DNA of 64,000 bases from Streptomyces rishiriensis (GCF_030815485.1 NZ_JAUSWV010000002.1:372001-436000), one strand, 5' to 3'. Shown: positions 34,111-43,366, counted from the first letter of the stretch. Notes: generated from the letters alone by a model not told the origin. A program made the numbers and translations.

Positions 34111-34551
34111 TTGCGACTGCATCGCGTAGCGCCCGGCATCGCCGCGGGCATCCTTGCCCCGGCCCTCCTGCTCGCCACCCCGTCCTTCGCCGCCACGGCT
34201 GCACCGACCGCGGTGACGGTGCCCGCGGTGTCCCCGTCCGCGGACGAGCCGGACGCCGACGACCTGAGGGTGGCCATAGTCCGGATCCTCGCCGACCCGG
34301 ACAGCGGCCGACGTGTCACACGAGAAGCCAACGCCCTCCTGGACGCCAACGACCCCGAGGCGATGCGCGCCTGGCTGGAGACCGGCTACCGCATCGCCCA
34401 GGCCGAGGACGACCGCGTCGCCATCGCCCGTATCCTCGCCGATTCGTCCATCAGCCCGGCCCTGCGCGCGGCAGCCAACGCCGCCCTGGACGACAACACA
34501 CCCGAAGCACTGCGCCACTTCCTGGAAGTCGGCAGGTACCAGGTCGCCTGA
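34111..34551 (+). CDS. Secreted ALF-repeat protein
   Basis: A 146-residue exported protein. The TTG at 34111 is chosen because GAGGAG ends 8 bases upstream and the frame then begins directly with a signal peptide (LHRVAPGIAAGILAPALLLA, cleavage near SFAATAA). The mature part has two ALF-type short repeats (RVAIVRILADPDSGRRVTREANALLDANDPEAM-like unit, then RVAIARILADSSISPALRAAANAALD), a family with no known function found in extracellular actinobacterial proteins. Upstream frames to 34051 are less likely coding. Confidence 0.75.
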   Translation: MRLHRVAPGIAAGILAPALLLATPSFAATAAPTAVTVPAVSPSADEPDADDLRVAIVRILADPDSGRRVTREANALLDANDPEAMRAWLETGYRIAQAEDDRVAIARILADSSISPALRAAANAALDDNTPEALRHFLEVGRYQVA

Positions 34552-34630
34552 CCGGCACGGCGCCGCACCACAGCGCGTCGCCCGGGTGGCACCCCCTGCC
34601 GCACGCCCGGTCGCCGGAACGCCGAGAATC

Positions 34631-34674
34631 CGGGCGGGGCCGCCTGTACCTCTGTGTGCCGGCGGCCCCGCCCG
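34631..34674. terminator. Strong hairpin between ALF-repeat gene and histone-fold gene
   Basis: A perfect 14-bp stem, CGGGCGGGGCCGCC (34631-34644) and its complement (34661-34674), with a 16-base loop. It lies 80 bases after the ALF-repeat stop. It separates the two genes transcriptionally. Confidence 0.7.
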
Positions 34675-34778
34675 GCAGTCCCTGTGCCGGCTCGGCGCCC
34701 TCCGCAGAGCTCTGTGGTCTCGCCGCCCGGTGCGGCATGGGCCACTGACACCTCCGACAGCAGAAAGCACCTTCTTCG

Positions 34779-35555
34779 ATGACCACACAACCCCTACGCA
34801 CCGAGCGCAGCGGTCAGCAGACCGCCTCCGTCGTGACCGACCTGCCGTTCAAGCCTCAGCTCGTCAAAGCGGTGTTCAGGGACGTGACCTCGTTGCACGT
34901 CTCCCGGCCGGCCGCGTGGGCCGCCGCGTCGGTGACGCGGACCGTGCTGACGGAGATCATCGAGGGCGCGAGAAGCGCGGCGGCCGAGGAGGTCAGGAAG
35001 AGGCTGATTCCCAAGGACCTCATCTCGGCGATCGACCGGAACATCGAGGTGGAGGTGGGATCGGCGTGGTACCTGCACAGCCCGACCTTCCACGGCCTGA
35101 TGGGCGAGGTGCGCAACGCCGATGGTGCGCTCGTGTCTCTTCGTGAGCGCCGCGGGGCGCGTACACCGAGTGGTGTGGCCGGCGCCCACCGGTTCGAGGC
35201 CGGGGTGAGAAGGCTGCTGGGGAGCCGGGGGGTGAGGGCGGTCCCGGCGATGGTCCGCGACCTGGACGGAATCGCGAGCGTGTTCCTGACGGCCCTGGCC
35301 CGGGACGCGGCCAAGGTCGTCCGCGAGGGCGGGGTCAAGCGGTTCGGGACGGTCAGTCTGGTGGTGCCGGGCGAGCCGACCCCGGCCCCGCTGCTCAAGG
35401 ACCCCCTCCTCGCCCTGTCCACCCGTCGCGGGGACGGGCGCACTGTTGGCGGGGACGACGTCCTGGCCGCCGTCACGATGCAACTGTTCGGCGATCTCAG
35501 ACAACGCGCCCTCACCGAGGCAGCCGAGATGACACGGAACACGTCGGCCAACTGA
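34779..35555 (+). CDS. Predicted histone-fold doublet (H2A-like then H2B/H4-like half)
   Basis: A 258-residue protein. Residues 21-92 read like a histone fold of H2A type: LPFKPQLVKAVFRDV (alpha-1 region), SRPAAWAAASVTRTVLTEI, continuing IEGARSAA (long alpha-2), then KRLIPKDLISAIDRN, where H2A has TRIIPRHLQLAIRN (loop 2 and alpha-3). Residues 137-250 look like a second fold: FEAGVRRLLGSRGVRAVP, GIASVFLTALARDAAKV (alpha-2), an inserted loop, then GRTVGGDDVLAAV (TVxxxDVxxA as in histones) and a C-terminal helix FGDLRQRALTEAAE recalling the H2B alpha-C helix. No signal or membrane segment. Likely DNA-binding; this is inference from sequence only. Confidence 0.65.
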   Translation: MTTQPLRTERSGQQTASVVTDLPFKPQLVKAVFRDVTSLHVSRPAAWAAASVTRTVLTEIIEGARSAAAEEVRKRLIPKDLISAIDRNIEVEVGSAWYLHSPTFHGLMGEVRNADGALVSLRERRGARTPSGVAGAHRFEAGVRRLLGSRGVRAVPAMVRDLDGIASVFLTALARDAAKVVREGGVKRFGTVSLVVPGEPTPAPLLKDPLLALSTRRGDGRTVGGDDVLAAVTMQLFGDLRQRALTEAAEMTRNTSAN

Positions 35556-35840
35556 TCCGGCCCGCCCCTGCGCTCTGCCCACTGCGCACGGTTCCCCCGT
35601 GTGCGCGGCTCCCGGAATCTGCCGCCCTCATTCGGCGCCGCGCGGTCACATGGGATCTGCGGGCCTGAACCGACGTCCGCGACCCCGCGCTCCCGGTGGA
35701 GGAGATCCGGGAGGCGTTCGGCCGACTCTGCTGGATTCAGTACATGCCACACGCCGGGGCGATAGGTCCGTGACATCGGATGGGCGGGCTGATCAGGTGC
35801 GGCCACCATCTCCGACGGCGGTTCTGCCCGTCAGTGCCTG
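35556..35840. other. Intergenic region after histone-fold gene
   Basis: Ends in a short plus-strand relic (PVEEIREAFGRLCWIQYMPH followed by a stop near 35775) without a start. Nothing else recognised. Confidence 0.35.
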
Positions 35841-37241
35841 TCACAACCTCGTCGCTCCGTGTCGCTCTTCACGCCTGGGAGGTGGGGCTGCCGGGGACTC
35901 GGCCGGGTCCGGCTGCGCTTGCCGGCGGGTGAACAGGGTCCAGGCGGTGGAGGCGAGTGCGGTCACCGTGAGGGCCGCCAGCATCGGCGTGGTGTGGGAC
36001 CCGGCGCTGTCGGCGGCCCGGGCGACGGGGTTGGGCATGCCGAGACGGTCTGCCAGCCAGCCGAGGGCCGCGGTGCCTGTGAGCACTGCTCCGGTCAGGC
36101 GCAGCGCAGGCTGCGCCCGCAGGCGTGCGAGTACCAGCAGCGAGGGTAGAGCAAGGCATACCAGCAGGAGCTGGATCAGTTCTATGCCGAGGTTGAAGCC
36201 GAGGAGGCTGGTCACAAGCTGTCCGGTGGACAGGTGCATCTCCGACAGGACGAAGGAGAAGGCCATGCCGTGACCGAGCCCGAAGATCCCGGCCACGAGC
36301 GCTTCCTTGCCCGGGAAGAGGGGGCGGATCGCGTGGATCGCGCCGACCAGGATGCTCGCGGCGATGAACGCCTCAACCGGCCAGCCGGGAATGTCCAGGC
36401 GGCCGAGTGCGGTGATGGCCAGCGCGGCTGAGTGCCCGGCGGTGAAGGCGAGCGTGATGCGGCTGATGCGCCCGAGGGCGGGCCGGGCGCCGACGAGGCC
36501 GTGCCAGCGTCGTCCAGCTGCTGCGAGCGGCGCGGGCAGGAGCAGGATCAGCAGGAAGAGCAGGTGGTCGGTGCCGGTGAGGATGTGGTTGCCGCCCAGC
36601 TTCACCATGGCGAGGAATCCATGCCAGGCGCTGCCGTGGCCGAGGTCGACCGTCAGGGCGGGGACGGTCATGGTCCGGGTGTCGATGCCGATGGTGCCGA
36701 CCTGGGTGGTGCCGGCGCCGTCGACGTGACCGGCAGCCCAGTCCTGACGGACGGTCACCAGTGCGGTGTGCGTGATGACTTGGTGGACGATGACGTCGTA
36801 GCCGAAGGTGAAGCGGCGTACGTCGGTGTTGACCGGCGGGGTGAGCACGGCCTCGGCGACCAGCTCGCGGTAGGGGCCGGTAGAGGTCTGCTCGGTGCTG
36901 CTGAGGCTCAGGGCGCCGACGCTGACCTGCCAGGCCTTGCCACGGGTGGTGGCCGGGTGGATGTGTTCGGCGAGGTAGGTGCGGAGGGCCTCGGCCTTCA
37001 GGGACAGCGTGGCGCGGGTGGTGTCGCTCAGATCGATCCCGCTGGCTCGGGAGAGGTCATCCACCGGCAGTTCGAGCCGGGCGGTGACCGAGGTCTGGTA
37101 CACGTCGAGCTGGACCACCGAGTGCGGCATCGGATGCGCGGCGGCCGGCGACGCCCCGAGCAGGAGCGTCGCCGGTACCGCGAACGCGATCCCGGCAACC
37201 CAGCGGAGCGCTATGGTCAGCCAGTTTCGCGGTCCGGTCAT
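35841..37241 (-). CDS. HupE/UreJ_2-family membrane protein
   Basis: A 466-residue protein. A signal sequence (ALRWVAGIAFAVPATLLLG, ending AAAHPMPHS) leads to an extracytoplasmic beta-rich domain of about 180 residues. A C-terminal membrane domain of about 7 helices follows, with the HupE/UreJ_2 signature GGNHILTGTDHLLFLLILL and later LAFTAGHSAALAI and GLGHGMAFSF. Histidine-rich motifs in these helices suggest metal (Ni/Co-like) handling. Its ATG overlaps the stop of the upstream DUF3500 gene (ATGA). No hydrogenase or urease genes are in the window. Confidence 0.88.
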   Translation of the reverse strand: MTGPRNWLTIALRWVAGIAFAVPATLLLGASPAAAHPMPHSVVQLDVYQTSVTARLELPVDDLSRASGIDLSDTTRATLSLKAEALRTYLAEHIHPATTRGKAWQVSVGALSLSSTEQTSTGPYRELVAEAVLTPPVNTDVRRFTFGYDVIVHQVITHTALVTVRQDWAAGHVDGAGTTQVGTIGIDTRTMTVPALTVDLGHGSAWHGFLAMVKLGGNHILTGTDHLLFLLILLLPAPLAAAGRRWHGLVGARPALGRISRITLAFTAGHSAALAITALGRLDIPGWPVEAFIAASILVGAIHAIRPLFPGKEALVAGIFGLGHGMAFSFVLSEMHLSTGQLVTSLLGFNLGIELIQLLLVCLALPSLLVLARLRAQPALRLTGAVLTGTAALGWLADRLGMPNPVARAADSAGSHTTPMLAALTVTALASTAWTLFTRRQAQPDPAESPAAPPPRREERHGATRL

Positions 37242-38518
37242 GAGAAGGAGAACTCGTTGCCGTAGTCGCGGGTACGGTCGCGGTACACGGTGTGGTAGTG
37301 GATCTGGTCCCGGTAGACCACGCCGTCCTGGCAGACGAACTCGATCCAGACGCTGGGGCCGTCGATCCGGACGTAGTCGCCCTGGGTGTCCAGGCCGGTG
37401 CCGCCGGAATAGGCGAGGTAGGTCTGGTTCAGCTCACGCTCGTACGTCTTCAGGAGCTGCTTCGCGGTGGCGTCGTCCACATCGGCGACCCATGGGTGGA
37501 TGGCCTCCAGGACCAGCTTCTTCTGTTTGGCCGACAGAGAGCTGACCGGAATGCCTTCCTTGGTCGCCGGGAACTTGCCGTCCTGGTCCGGGCCGAGCAG
37601 GACGTCGCTGAAGGACGTCGACAGCTTGGCGGTGGCCAGCTGCGTGTCGCTCAGGCTGCCGGTGAGCTTGAGCAGGCCGTCGCGGAATTTCGCCATCGGC
37701 GCATAGGTGGTGCCGTCGTCGGCGGTCCAGCTGGTCGGCTCGACGCCGGTGAAGAACGGGCTGGCGCCCGCCACTTTGCCGTCCCTGTACGTGATGTTCA
37801 CGGCGAGGTGGTGACCGCCGAAGTGCAGCTGCCAGGTGCCGGTCGCCGACGGGGTGCCCAGGAACGCCAGGAAGTAGACGCCGCTGCCGTAGCCGCCACC
37901 GCCGGGGCCACCACCGGCGCCACCGCCGGGGCCGCCGGAGGGCGGGGCGCCGGTCGGGACGTCGGTCGGGAGATCCGAGGCAGTGGAACTGGCGGTCGGG
38001 TCGGCCGAGGGCGCGCCGGACGTGCTGTCCGTCGGTGCGGCGGACGCGGAGCTGCCGCTACCCGCCGAGGCGAGCACCTCGTCGGCCAGGAGGGTCTGCA
38101 TGACGTGGTCGTAGCCCGTGTCTTTGCCGGAACCCAGGGCGACCTTCAGCATATTCTCGAGAGCGGTCAGTTGGGTGTCGGTCAGCGAGCCGGTCTGTAT
38201 GCCGGGGCGGCAGGAGGAGCCGCAGGGCAGGTTCGACCACGCCGTGGCGTTCTCCTCGGTGAAGTCCAGAAGCGTGTCTGTCTGCTGGTCCGAGTCGAGG
38301 GTGTTGAGGAACGCGTTGGCGGCGCTGACCACGGCCGCGACGCCGGCGGCCTTCTTGTTGACCGGGTAGTGGACGCCGGCCTTCTTCGCATCGCTGTCGG
38401 TTGTCGCGGCGTTGGCCGCCACGAAACCGCCGCCGACGAGGACGACACCAGCGGCCACGCCGGCGATGCCCCGCCAAGTCCGGCGGCTACGAGCCTGACG
38501 TGTTCTCTCTTTACTCAC
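37238..38518 (-). CDS. DUF3500-domain secreted protein
   Basis: A 426-residue exported protein. GTG at 38518 with GGGAG 5 bases upstream. The signal segment is GIAGVAAGVVLVGGGFVAAN. The DUF3500 region begins around AANAFLNTLDSDQQTDTLLD and continues past a Ser/Thr/Gly-rich spacer (residues about 155-215) with YFLAFLGTPSATGTWQLHFG, GHHLAVNITYRDG and SLSAKQKKLVLEAIHPWV. The end is IHYHTVYRDRTRDYG. Histidines in GGHHLAVN and HYHTVYRD could bind metal. Coupled to the HupE-like gene, suggesting joint metal or cofactor handling. Function unproven. Confidence 0.82.
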   Translation of the reverse strand: MSKERTRQARSRRTWRGIAGVAAGVVLVGGGFVAANAATTDSDAKKAGVHYPVNKKAAGVAAVVSAANAFLNTLDSDQQTDTLLDFTEENATAWSNLPCGSSCRPGIQTGSLTDTQLTALENMLKVALGSGKDTGYDHVMQTLLADEVLASAGSGSSASAAPTDSTSGAPSADPTASSTASDLPTDVPTGAPPSGGPGGGAGGGPGGGGYGSGVYFLAFLGTPSATGTWQLHFGGHHLAVNITYRDGKVAGASPFFTGVEPTSWTADDGTTYAPMAKFRDGLLKLTGSLSDTQLATAKLSTSFSDVLLGPDQDGKFPATKEGIPVSSLSAKQKKLVLEAIHPWVADVDDATAKQLLKTYERELNQTYLAYSGGTGLDTQGDYVRIDGPSVWIEFVCQDGVVYRDQIHYHTVYRDRTRDYGNEFSFS

Positions 38519-38984
38519 GAACACTCCCTGGAGAAAGGTGGGGACGGTGCGCCGACTCTGCGGACGGCGGCGTCCGGGACACGCGCGCGCTGGATGAGAG
38601 AACTATCAGCAATATTGTTGACAACTCAATGCCCGAGCCGCCAGGCCAGTCCCATTTGGACAGCGGCACCGCATATTGAGCAAATATGCTGGGCTCATTG
38701 ACAGGTTGCTCTTATCGCGGCTTCAGCAGCCGAAGCGGACGCGCGTCACGTGACGATCGCCGTCTCGGCGCCTGCTCCACTGTGTGCGGGCCACACTTCG
38801 GCGTGATGAACAGCGTCAGAGGTGTGATCGCGGCGACGATGTCCCTGCCCCGACCCGGCGACCCTGTACTCGTGACCGGGGTCGTCGTTGTGGGGCCCGA
38901 GGACTGAGTTCGATCTGACGGCTGCCCCTCTGCTGTCGGCGAATCGGTCTGGCCGGGCGGTGATCCCGGTGCTTGTGTGTCGAT
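38519..38984. other. Intergenic region between divergent DUF3500 and reductase genes
   Basis: Contains an unusually AT-rich patch near 38605-38700 (ATATTGTTGACA; CATATTGAGCAAATATG) that may hold the DUF3500 promoter and operators. A plus-strand tail ending DPVLVTGVVVVGPED (stop about 38907) may be a relic. No supported gene. Confidence 0.4.
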
Positions 38985-39971
38985 ATGGAGATCCTGGTTC
39001 TGGGCGGAACGGCATGGGTGGCTCGTGAGTTGTCGCGCCAGGCGATCGAACGCGGCCATCGGGTGACCTGCCTCGCGCGTGGCGAGAGTGGAGAAGTCGC
39101 GGACGGAGCGACACTGGTCGCCGCCGACCGCCGCGGTCCGTCGCCGTACGAGCCCCTGCTCGACCGGGTATGGGACGCGGTCGTCGAGGTGTCATGGCAG
39201 CCGGGCTTCGTTCGTGGAGCGCTCGACGTGCTGGGCAGCAAGGCCGGGCACTGGGCGTACGTCTCGTCCGGCAGCGCCTACGCCTCCCACGCCACGCCGG
39301 GGGCGGACGAGTCCGCGGCCCTACTCGCCCCGACCGACCGGAGCGAGGTCGGCCTCGAGTTGTACGGCGAGGCGAAGGTCGCCTGTGAGCAGGCGTCGAC
39401 GGCCGCTGTGGGAGACCGCCTCCTCATCGCACGAGCCGGGCTCATAGGCGGCCCGGGCGATCACAGCGGGCGTTCCGGCTACTGGGTCGCCCGCGCCGCA
39501 CTCGATCCGCGTGGGCCGATGCTGGTCCCCGGCACACCGGCCATACCGACCCAGGTAGTCGATGTGCGGGACCTCAGCTCCTGGCTGCTCGACTCCGCGG
39601 AGACGGGGACCACGGGCACGTACAACGCTGTCGGTCCGGTCGTTCCGTTCGGAGAGTGGATCGAGCTGTGCCGCGCCATCGGCGGGCACACCGGTCCGGT
39701 GGTCACCGCGGAATCGGCGTGGCTGCTCGCCAACGGCGTGACCCAGTACATGGGGTCCGAGTCGCTGGCGATGTGGCTGGTCGAGCCGGGCTGGGAGGGG
39801 TGGTCGGCCCGGGACGGGTCCTCGGCGCGCGCCGCGGGGCTGCGTCACCGGCCCCGGGCGGAGATGCTGGCCGACACGCTGCGCTGGGAACGCGAGCAGG
39901 GGCTGGACCGGGAAAGGCGCGCGGGCCTCAGCGCGCAGCGCGAGCGCGCGTTGCTCGACGCCCTCGGCTGA
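38985..39971 (+). CDS. NAD-dependent epimerase/dehydratase-like reductase
   Basis: A 328-residue extended SDR. The Rossmann motif is [17 protein letters not shown] (GxxGxxG variant), followed by [10 protein letters not shown] (active-site Ser region) and [10 protein letters not shown] (YxxxK variant, Tyr-Gly-Glu-Ala-Lys). The C-terminal substrate domain has [17 protein letters not shown] and GTYNAVGP, typical of isoflavone-reductase/NmrA-like nucleotide-sugar enzymes. Substrate unknown. ATG at 38985 chosen over an upstream GTG at 38973 because the fold begins directly after it. Convergent with the recQ-like gene. Confidence 0.85.
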   Translation: MEILVLGGTAWVARELSRQAIERGHRVTCLARGESGEVADGATLVAADRRGPSPYEPLLDRVWDAVVEVSWQPGFVRGALDVLGSKAGHWAYVSSGSAYASHATPGADESAALLAPTDRSEVGLELYGEAKVACEQASTAAVGDRLLIARAGLIGGPGDHSGRSGYWVARAALDPRGPMLVPGTPAIPTQVVDVRDLSSWLLDSAETGTTGTYNAVGPVVPFGEWIELCRAIGGHTGPVVTAESAWLLANGVTQYMGSESLAMWLVEPGWEGWSARDGSSARAAGLRHRPRAEMLADTLRWEREQGLDRERRAGLSAQRERALLDALG

Positions 39972-40058
39972 CGGCGCTGGACCGGTCGCGCGCACCCGAT
40001 TGTGCGGGACCGTCAACTCTGCGGCTTGATGCGGCACGGCCCGGTCGCCGGGCGCGCA

Positions 40059-41720
40059 TCAGGTGCCGGTCAGTAGGTCGCCCTCCTGTACTGCTGTCAG
40101 GGAGAGCGTCTTGTAGCCGACCTGCTCGAACAGCACGACGAGGCGGTCTTCCTCCGTGCGCATCACGGTGCCCGCACCCCACTCCGCGTGGCGCACCCGG
40201 TCGTTCGTCTCATAGGGCACATGCCCGGGCGGGGCAGCGACGTGCCGGTGCCCGGTTCCGGTGGCGGGGTGCTCGTCGTCGCGGTCGCACACGTCGCACC
40301 GCCCGCACGGTTGGTCGAGCTGCTCGCCGAAGTAGCCCAGAAGGTACTGGCGGCGGCAGGTGGGCGTCTCGGCGTAGCCGCGCATCATCTCGATGCGCGA
40401 GCGGTCGACGCGACGCCGCCGCTCGAACACCTGTGCCGCCTCTTCGATGGCCTCGTCTCCCGTGCGGCCGGGCAGAGCCCGGACGGTGCGGCGCCTGCCC
40501 TCGACGGTCACCGCTCCCGCCTCTTCCAGCAGGTTCAGCAGATCGCTGGTCTTGCGGCGCGACAGGCCGCACAGCTGCGCTGTCCTGCTACGGCTCTGCG
40601 GGGCGTCCTGGCCGAGCAGCGTGGTCATGATCCGGCACAGTGCGTCGGCGTCCAGGGCTCGGGCCGTGAGGAACTTCTGCAGTCCCAGGTCCTCGGGGCG
40701 GTAGAACAGCACCGCGCGGGCTGGCTCCCCATCCCGGCCAGCGCGCCCGATCTCCTGGTAGTAGGAGTCCAGCGACTCCGGGACGGACGCATGGGCGACG
40801 AACCGTACGTCCGGTTTGTCGATGCCCATCCCGAACGCGGAGGTGGCTACCACCACGGCGGGAGCGCCTGCCATGAAGCCGTCGTGGATCCGGCGGCGGT
40901 CGCCCGCCTTCATGCCGGCGTGGTACGCCTCGGCGTCCACGCCGTCCCGCCGAAGTCGCCCTGCGTACGCCTCGGCGTCTTTGCGGGTTGCGGTGTAGAG
41001 GATGCCCGGGGCGCACGCTCGGGCCGTCCAGCGTGCGACGGCCTCGCGTTTGGCGGAGTCGTCGGTGAAGGTGCGCACCGCCAGATGGATGGTGGGCCGG
41101 TCGGTCCCGGTCGTCACGACGTGGGCCTCGCGCATGTTCAGGTGCTCGACGATGTCCGCCCTGACCGGGGCTGCGGCCGTCGCCGTCAGAGCGAGTACCG
41201 GCGGACGGCCCAGCCGTTCGGCGGCCTCGCCCAGGTTCAGGTAGTCGGGGCGGAAGCTGTGTCCCCAGGCGGAGACGCAGTGGGCCTCGTCCACGACGAA
41301 CAGCGAAGGGCCCAGTTCCCGCAGCTCTTCCACAACACTGTCTTTGGTCAGCTGCTCGGGGGACAAGAACAGGTATTCGGCGTCACCGTTCCGGATCGCC
41401 CGCCAGCCCCGGTCGGTAGCCGACCGGGGCTGTGCGGAGTTCACGGCCACGGCGTCCGGTGCCTCGCTCTGCCGCAAGCCGACGACCTGGTCGCGCTGCA
41501 GGGCGATCAGCGGCGATACCACGACGGTGGGGCCACCGAGCATGACGGTCGGCACCTGGTAGATCGCCGACTTGCCGGATCCGGTGGGCATGACGACCAG
41601 CACGTCGTGGCCGTCGAGGAGTGCCTCCATCGCCTCGGTCTGCTCGGCGGCCAGGTCGCTCCACCCGAACCGTTCTCGGGCGATGCGGCGCAGCTCGGCG
41701 ATCCGGTCTTGCACACTCAT
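40059..41720 (-). CDS. recQ: RecQ-family ATP-dependent DNA helicase
   Basis: A 553-residue 3'-5' DNA helicase. Motifs in order: FGWSDLAAEQTEAMEALL (motif 0), MPTGSGKSAIYQVP (Walker A), VVDEAHCVSAWGHSFRPDY (DEAH box and RecQ aromatic loop), LALTATAAAPVRADI (motif III), AYHAGMKAGDRRRIHDGFM (IV-V), TSAFGMGIDKPDVRFVAH and YYQEIGRAGRDGEPARAVLFY (VI). The zinc-binding part is CRRQYLLGYFGEQLDQPC plus CDVC. The C-terminus replaces the usual HRDC domain with a short domain (RVRHAEWGAGTVMRTEEDRL). Probably DNA repair. Confidence 0.93.
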   Translation of the reverse strand: MSVQDRIAELRRIARERFGWSDLAAEQTEAMEALLDGHDVLVVMPTGSGKSAIYQVPTVMLGGPTVVVSPLIALQRDQVVGLRQSEAPDAVAVNSAQPRSATDRGWRAIRNGDAEYLFLSPEQLTKDSVVEELRELGPSLFVVDEAHCVSAWGHSFRPDYLNLGEAAERLGRPPVLALTATAAAPVRADIVEHLNMREAHVVTTGTDRPTIHLAVRTFTDDSAKREAVARWTARACAPGILYTATRKDAEAYAGRLRRDGVDAEAYHAGMKAGDRRRIHDGFMAGAPAVVVATSAFGMGIDKPDVRFVAHASVPESLDSYYQEIGRAGRDGEPARAVLFYRPEDLGLQKFLTARALDADALCRIMTTLLGQDAPQSRSRTAQLCGLSRRKTSDLLNLLEEAGAVTVEGRRRTVRALPGRTGDEAIEEAAQVFERRRRVDRSRIEMMRGYAETPTCRRQYLLGYFGEQLDQPCGRCDVCDRDDEHPATGTGHRHVAAPPGHVPYETNDRVRHAEWGAGTVMRTEEDRLVVLFEQVGYKTLSLTAVQEGDLLTGT

Positions 41721-42301
41721 CGCGACGCCCCTTCACAAGCCGGCACTCCTGAACCCGGCCCGGGTACCCCCGTGGCCGCGCCGCGATGCGGAGCGGCGCG
41801 CGGGCAGTCGTGCGAGGGCGAGATGCCGGCTGCCGCCCGGGTGATCACCTGCGCGCTCTTCGGCCCCGCGCGGTCGCGGCCACCCGTCACCAGGGAGAAC
41901 CCGGACGAAGCCGCTGTCTGCGGGCCGACGCCGCTTCGGGACTGCACCCCAAGGGAGCTGGCATCGGATCGGGACGGTGGACCAGTTCCCGGCCGGTCAG
42001 CTAGTGCGGCGCAGCGTGGACGACGTGCCGGTCCTGGTGGTACGCGAACTCACCCTCGCCGGAGCAGACGCCCTGCAACTGGCGTACGGCGCGCTGCTGA
42101 ACCTCGGGCGGCACGCCCGGCCCGCCGCTCTGCCCGGCGGTACGCAGGCACGCTGTGCGGACACGCGGACGGGGGTTCTGCAGCCACTGGTAGCGCAGGC
42201 GTGGCAGACGCACACCATGGCAACTCGACCCACGACACGACGACCCTGGGTACCCGTACGGGTACGGGTACGTCGAACTGATGATCGCGAGGAGGGCGCC
42301 T
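41721..42301. other. Long stretch without a supported gene
   Basis: About 580 bases. A plus-strand frame from 41977 reads VDQFPAGQLVRRSVDDVPVL and may be a relic of an N-terminal protein part, but the rest is not protein-like. The palindrome at 42250-42265 lies at its end. Confidence 0.35.
42250..42265. promoter_or_regulatory. Perfect 16-bp palindrome upstream of small gene
   Basis: GTACCCGTACGGGTAC, immediately followed by a further GGGTAC copy (42266-42271). It is located 36 bases before the GTG at 42302, where an operator would be expected. Confidence 0.5.
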
Positions 42302-42571
42302 GTGCAGCAGCGTGATGAGGAACTGCTGAACTTCGACACCAGCACCCTCGAAGACTGGGACCCGGCGCGCGTTCGAACCGCACTCGACGGCAAAGACGGC
42401 GCCCTGTACCGCAACCACCTGCATATCGCCCTGCTCCTGGACCAGTGGGCGACGGCCGAGAGCCGGCGTACTGACACCGATGCGCGCTACAAGGCCGGCT
42501 ATGTGCAGGCACTCGCGGACATGGCCGCCTTCTTGCGGCAGACCTACTACCTGCCCGAGGGCAGGGAGTGA
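42302..42571 (+). CDS. Hypothetical protein
   Basis: An 89-residue protein. The GTG at 42302 follows GAGGAGGG at 42288-42295. The sequence is mostly helical and acidic (RDEELLNFDTSTLEDWDPAR, then NHLHIALLLDQWATAESRR, ending ALADMAAFLRQTYYLPEGRE). No domain recognised and no signal peptide. The adjacent palindrome suggests regulated expression. Possibly a small cytoplasmic partner protein. Confidence 0.65.
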   Translation: MQQRDEELLNFDTSTLEDWDPARVRTALDGKDGALYRNHLHIALLLDQWATAESRRTDTDARYKAGYVQALADMAAFLRQTYYLPEGRE

Positions 42572-43084
42572 CGTGTGCGGTGAACCGCGCAAGCACGTTG
42601 TCGTCCTGAGCGAGCACGCCCCGACCGGTGTGACGGGCCGCGTCGGGGTACCCGGCCCTCGGCCCGGTCTGCGGACCCCGGTGCACTGAGACGCTTGCTG
42701 AGCTCGGCGCCGGTTCGTTCACAGCGCAGGAAGTGCTGCGACAGCTCGGCACGGCGTGGGAGACCGGGGCGCAAGAGCGCACCCACGCATCCGCACCGGC
42801 CGTCCCACGGCGTCCGCCCGGCAACGCGGTCCTGGGCGTACCGCTGAGTCTCTACGACCGGATGCGTGACGCGCTCGGCGTCGGTAATTCCGCGAAAGGG
42901 GTGAAGAAGGTACCGATCGCGCTGGCCGGCGTCCTCATGACCGCCGCCGCTGCGGCCTCGTGCTGCCGCGCAAGCGGCGCTGAGGCGGCGCGATCGCGCG
43001 CACTGCTGTGATGAACGTCCTTCGTCGCCCACGGACCGGTCCGCCGGGCAGGACGTCGAGCCCCCGTCGACACAGGAGGACCCC
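42572..43084. other. Stretch without a supported gene
   Basis: A plus-strand frame (42733-43011) has one protein-like part (VPLSLYDRMRDALGVGNSAK, then a hydrophobic Ala/Cys-rich end) that might be a small membrane peptide, but no good start is visible. A 37-codon frame starting GTG near 42576 is also open. Neither is supported. Confidence 0.35.
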
Positions 43085-43366
43085 ATGACCGACCGTGATG
43101 ATCGCAAGGCCACCCCCGCGTCCGGCATGCGGGCGGATCACGACGACCACCGCACTCGGTCTGACGCCGGCTGGCCGAAGCACACCGAGGCGGAAGGCGA
43201 CGCGGCGCTGGAAGCGACCGCCGACGCCATGGAGGAGGAGGCGCCCGTCCGCAAGGCCGTCGACGACGACACGAGCGCCGCCGCCTTCACCGGAGAGGAC
43301 CCCGAGGACCGCGGCCCGCTCGCGCCCGAATTCCACGAGCCCACGGACAGCGACGGCACCGAGTGA
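43085..43366 (+). CDS. Small acidic hypothetical protein
   Basis: A 93-residue, very acidic and hydrophilic protein, probably disordered (EGDAALEATADAMEEEAPVR, EDPEDRGPLAPEFHEPTD). The ATG at 43085 has a strong AGGAGG upstream. No cysteine and no hydrophobic core. Function unknown; stress-associated Streptomyces proteins of this kind are common. The two neighbouring stretches are non-coding. Confidence 0.7.
   Translation: MTDRDDRKATPASGMRADHDDHRTRSDAGWPKHTEAEGDAALEATADAMEEEAPVRKAVDDDTSAAAFTGEDPEDRGPLAPEFHEPTDSDGTE

Noticed and set aside
40188..42281. A 697-codon plus-strand frame opposite the RecQ-type gene
   Set aside because: Antisense of a gene with all helicase motifs.
42733..43011. A small membrane protein of 92 residues
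   Set aside because: Only the middle is protein-like, with no SD and an end composed of Ala/Cys; support too weak.
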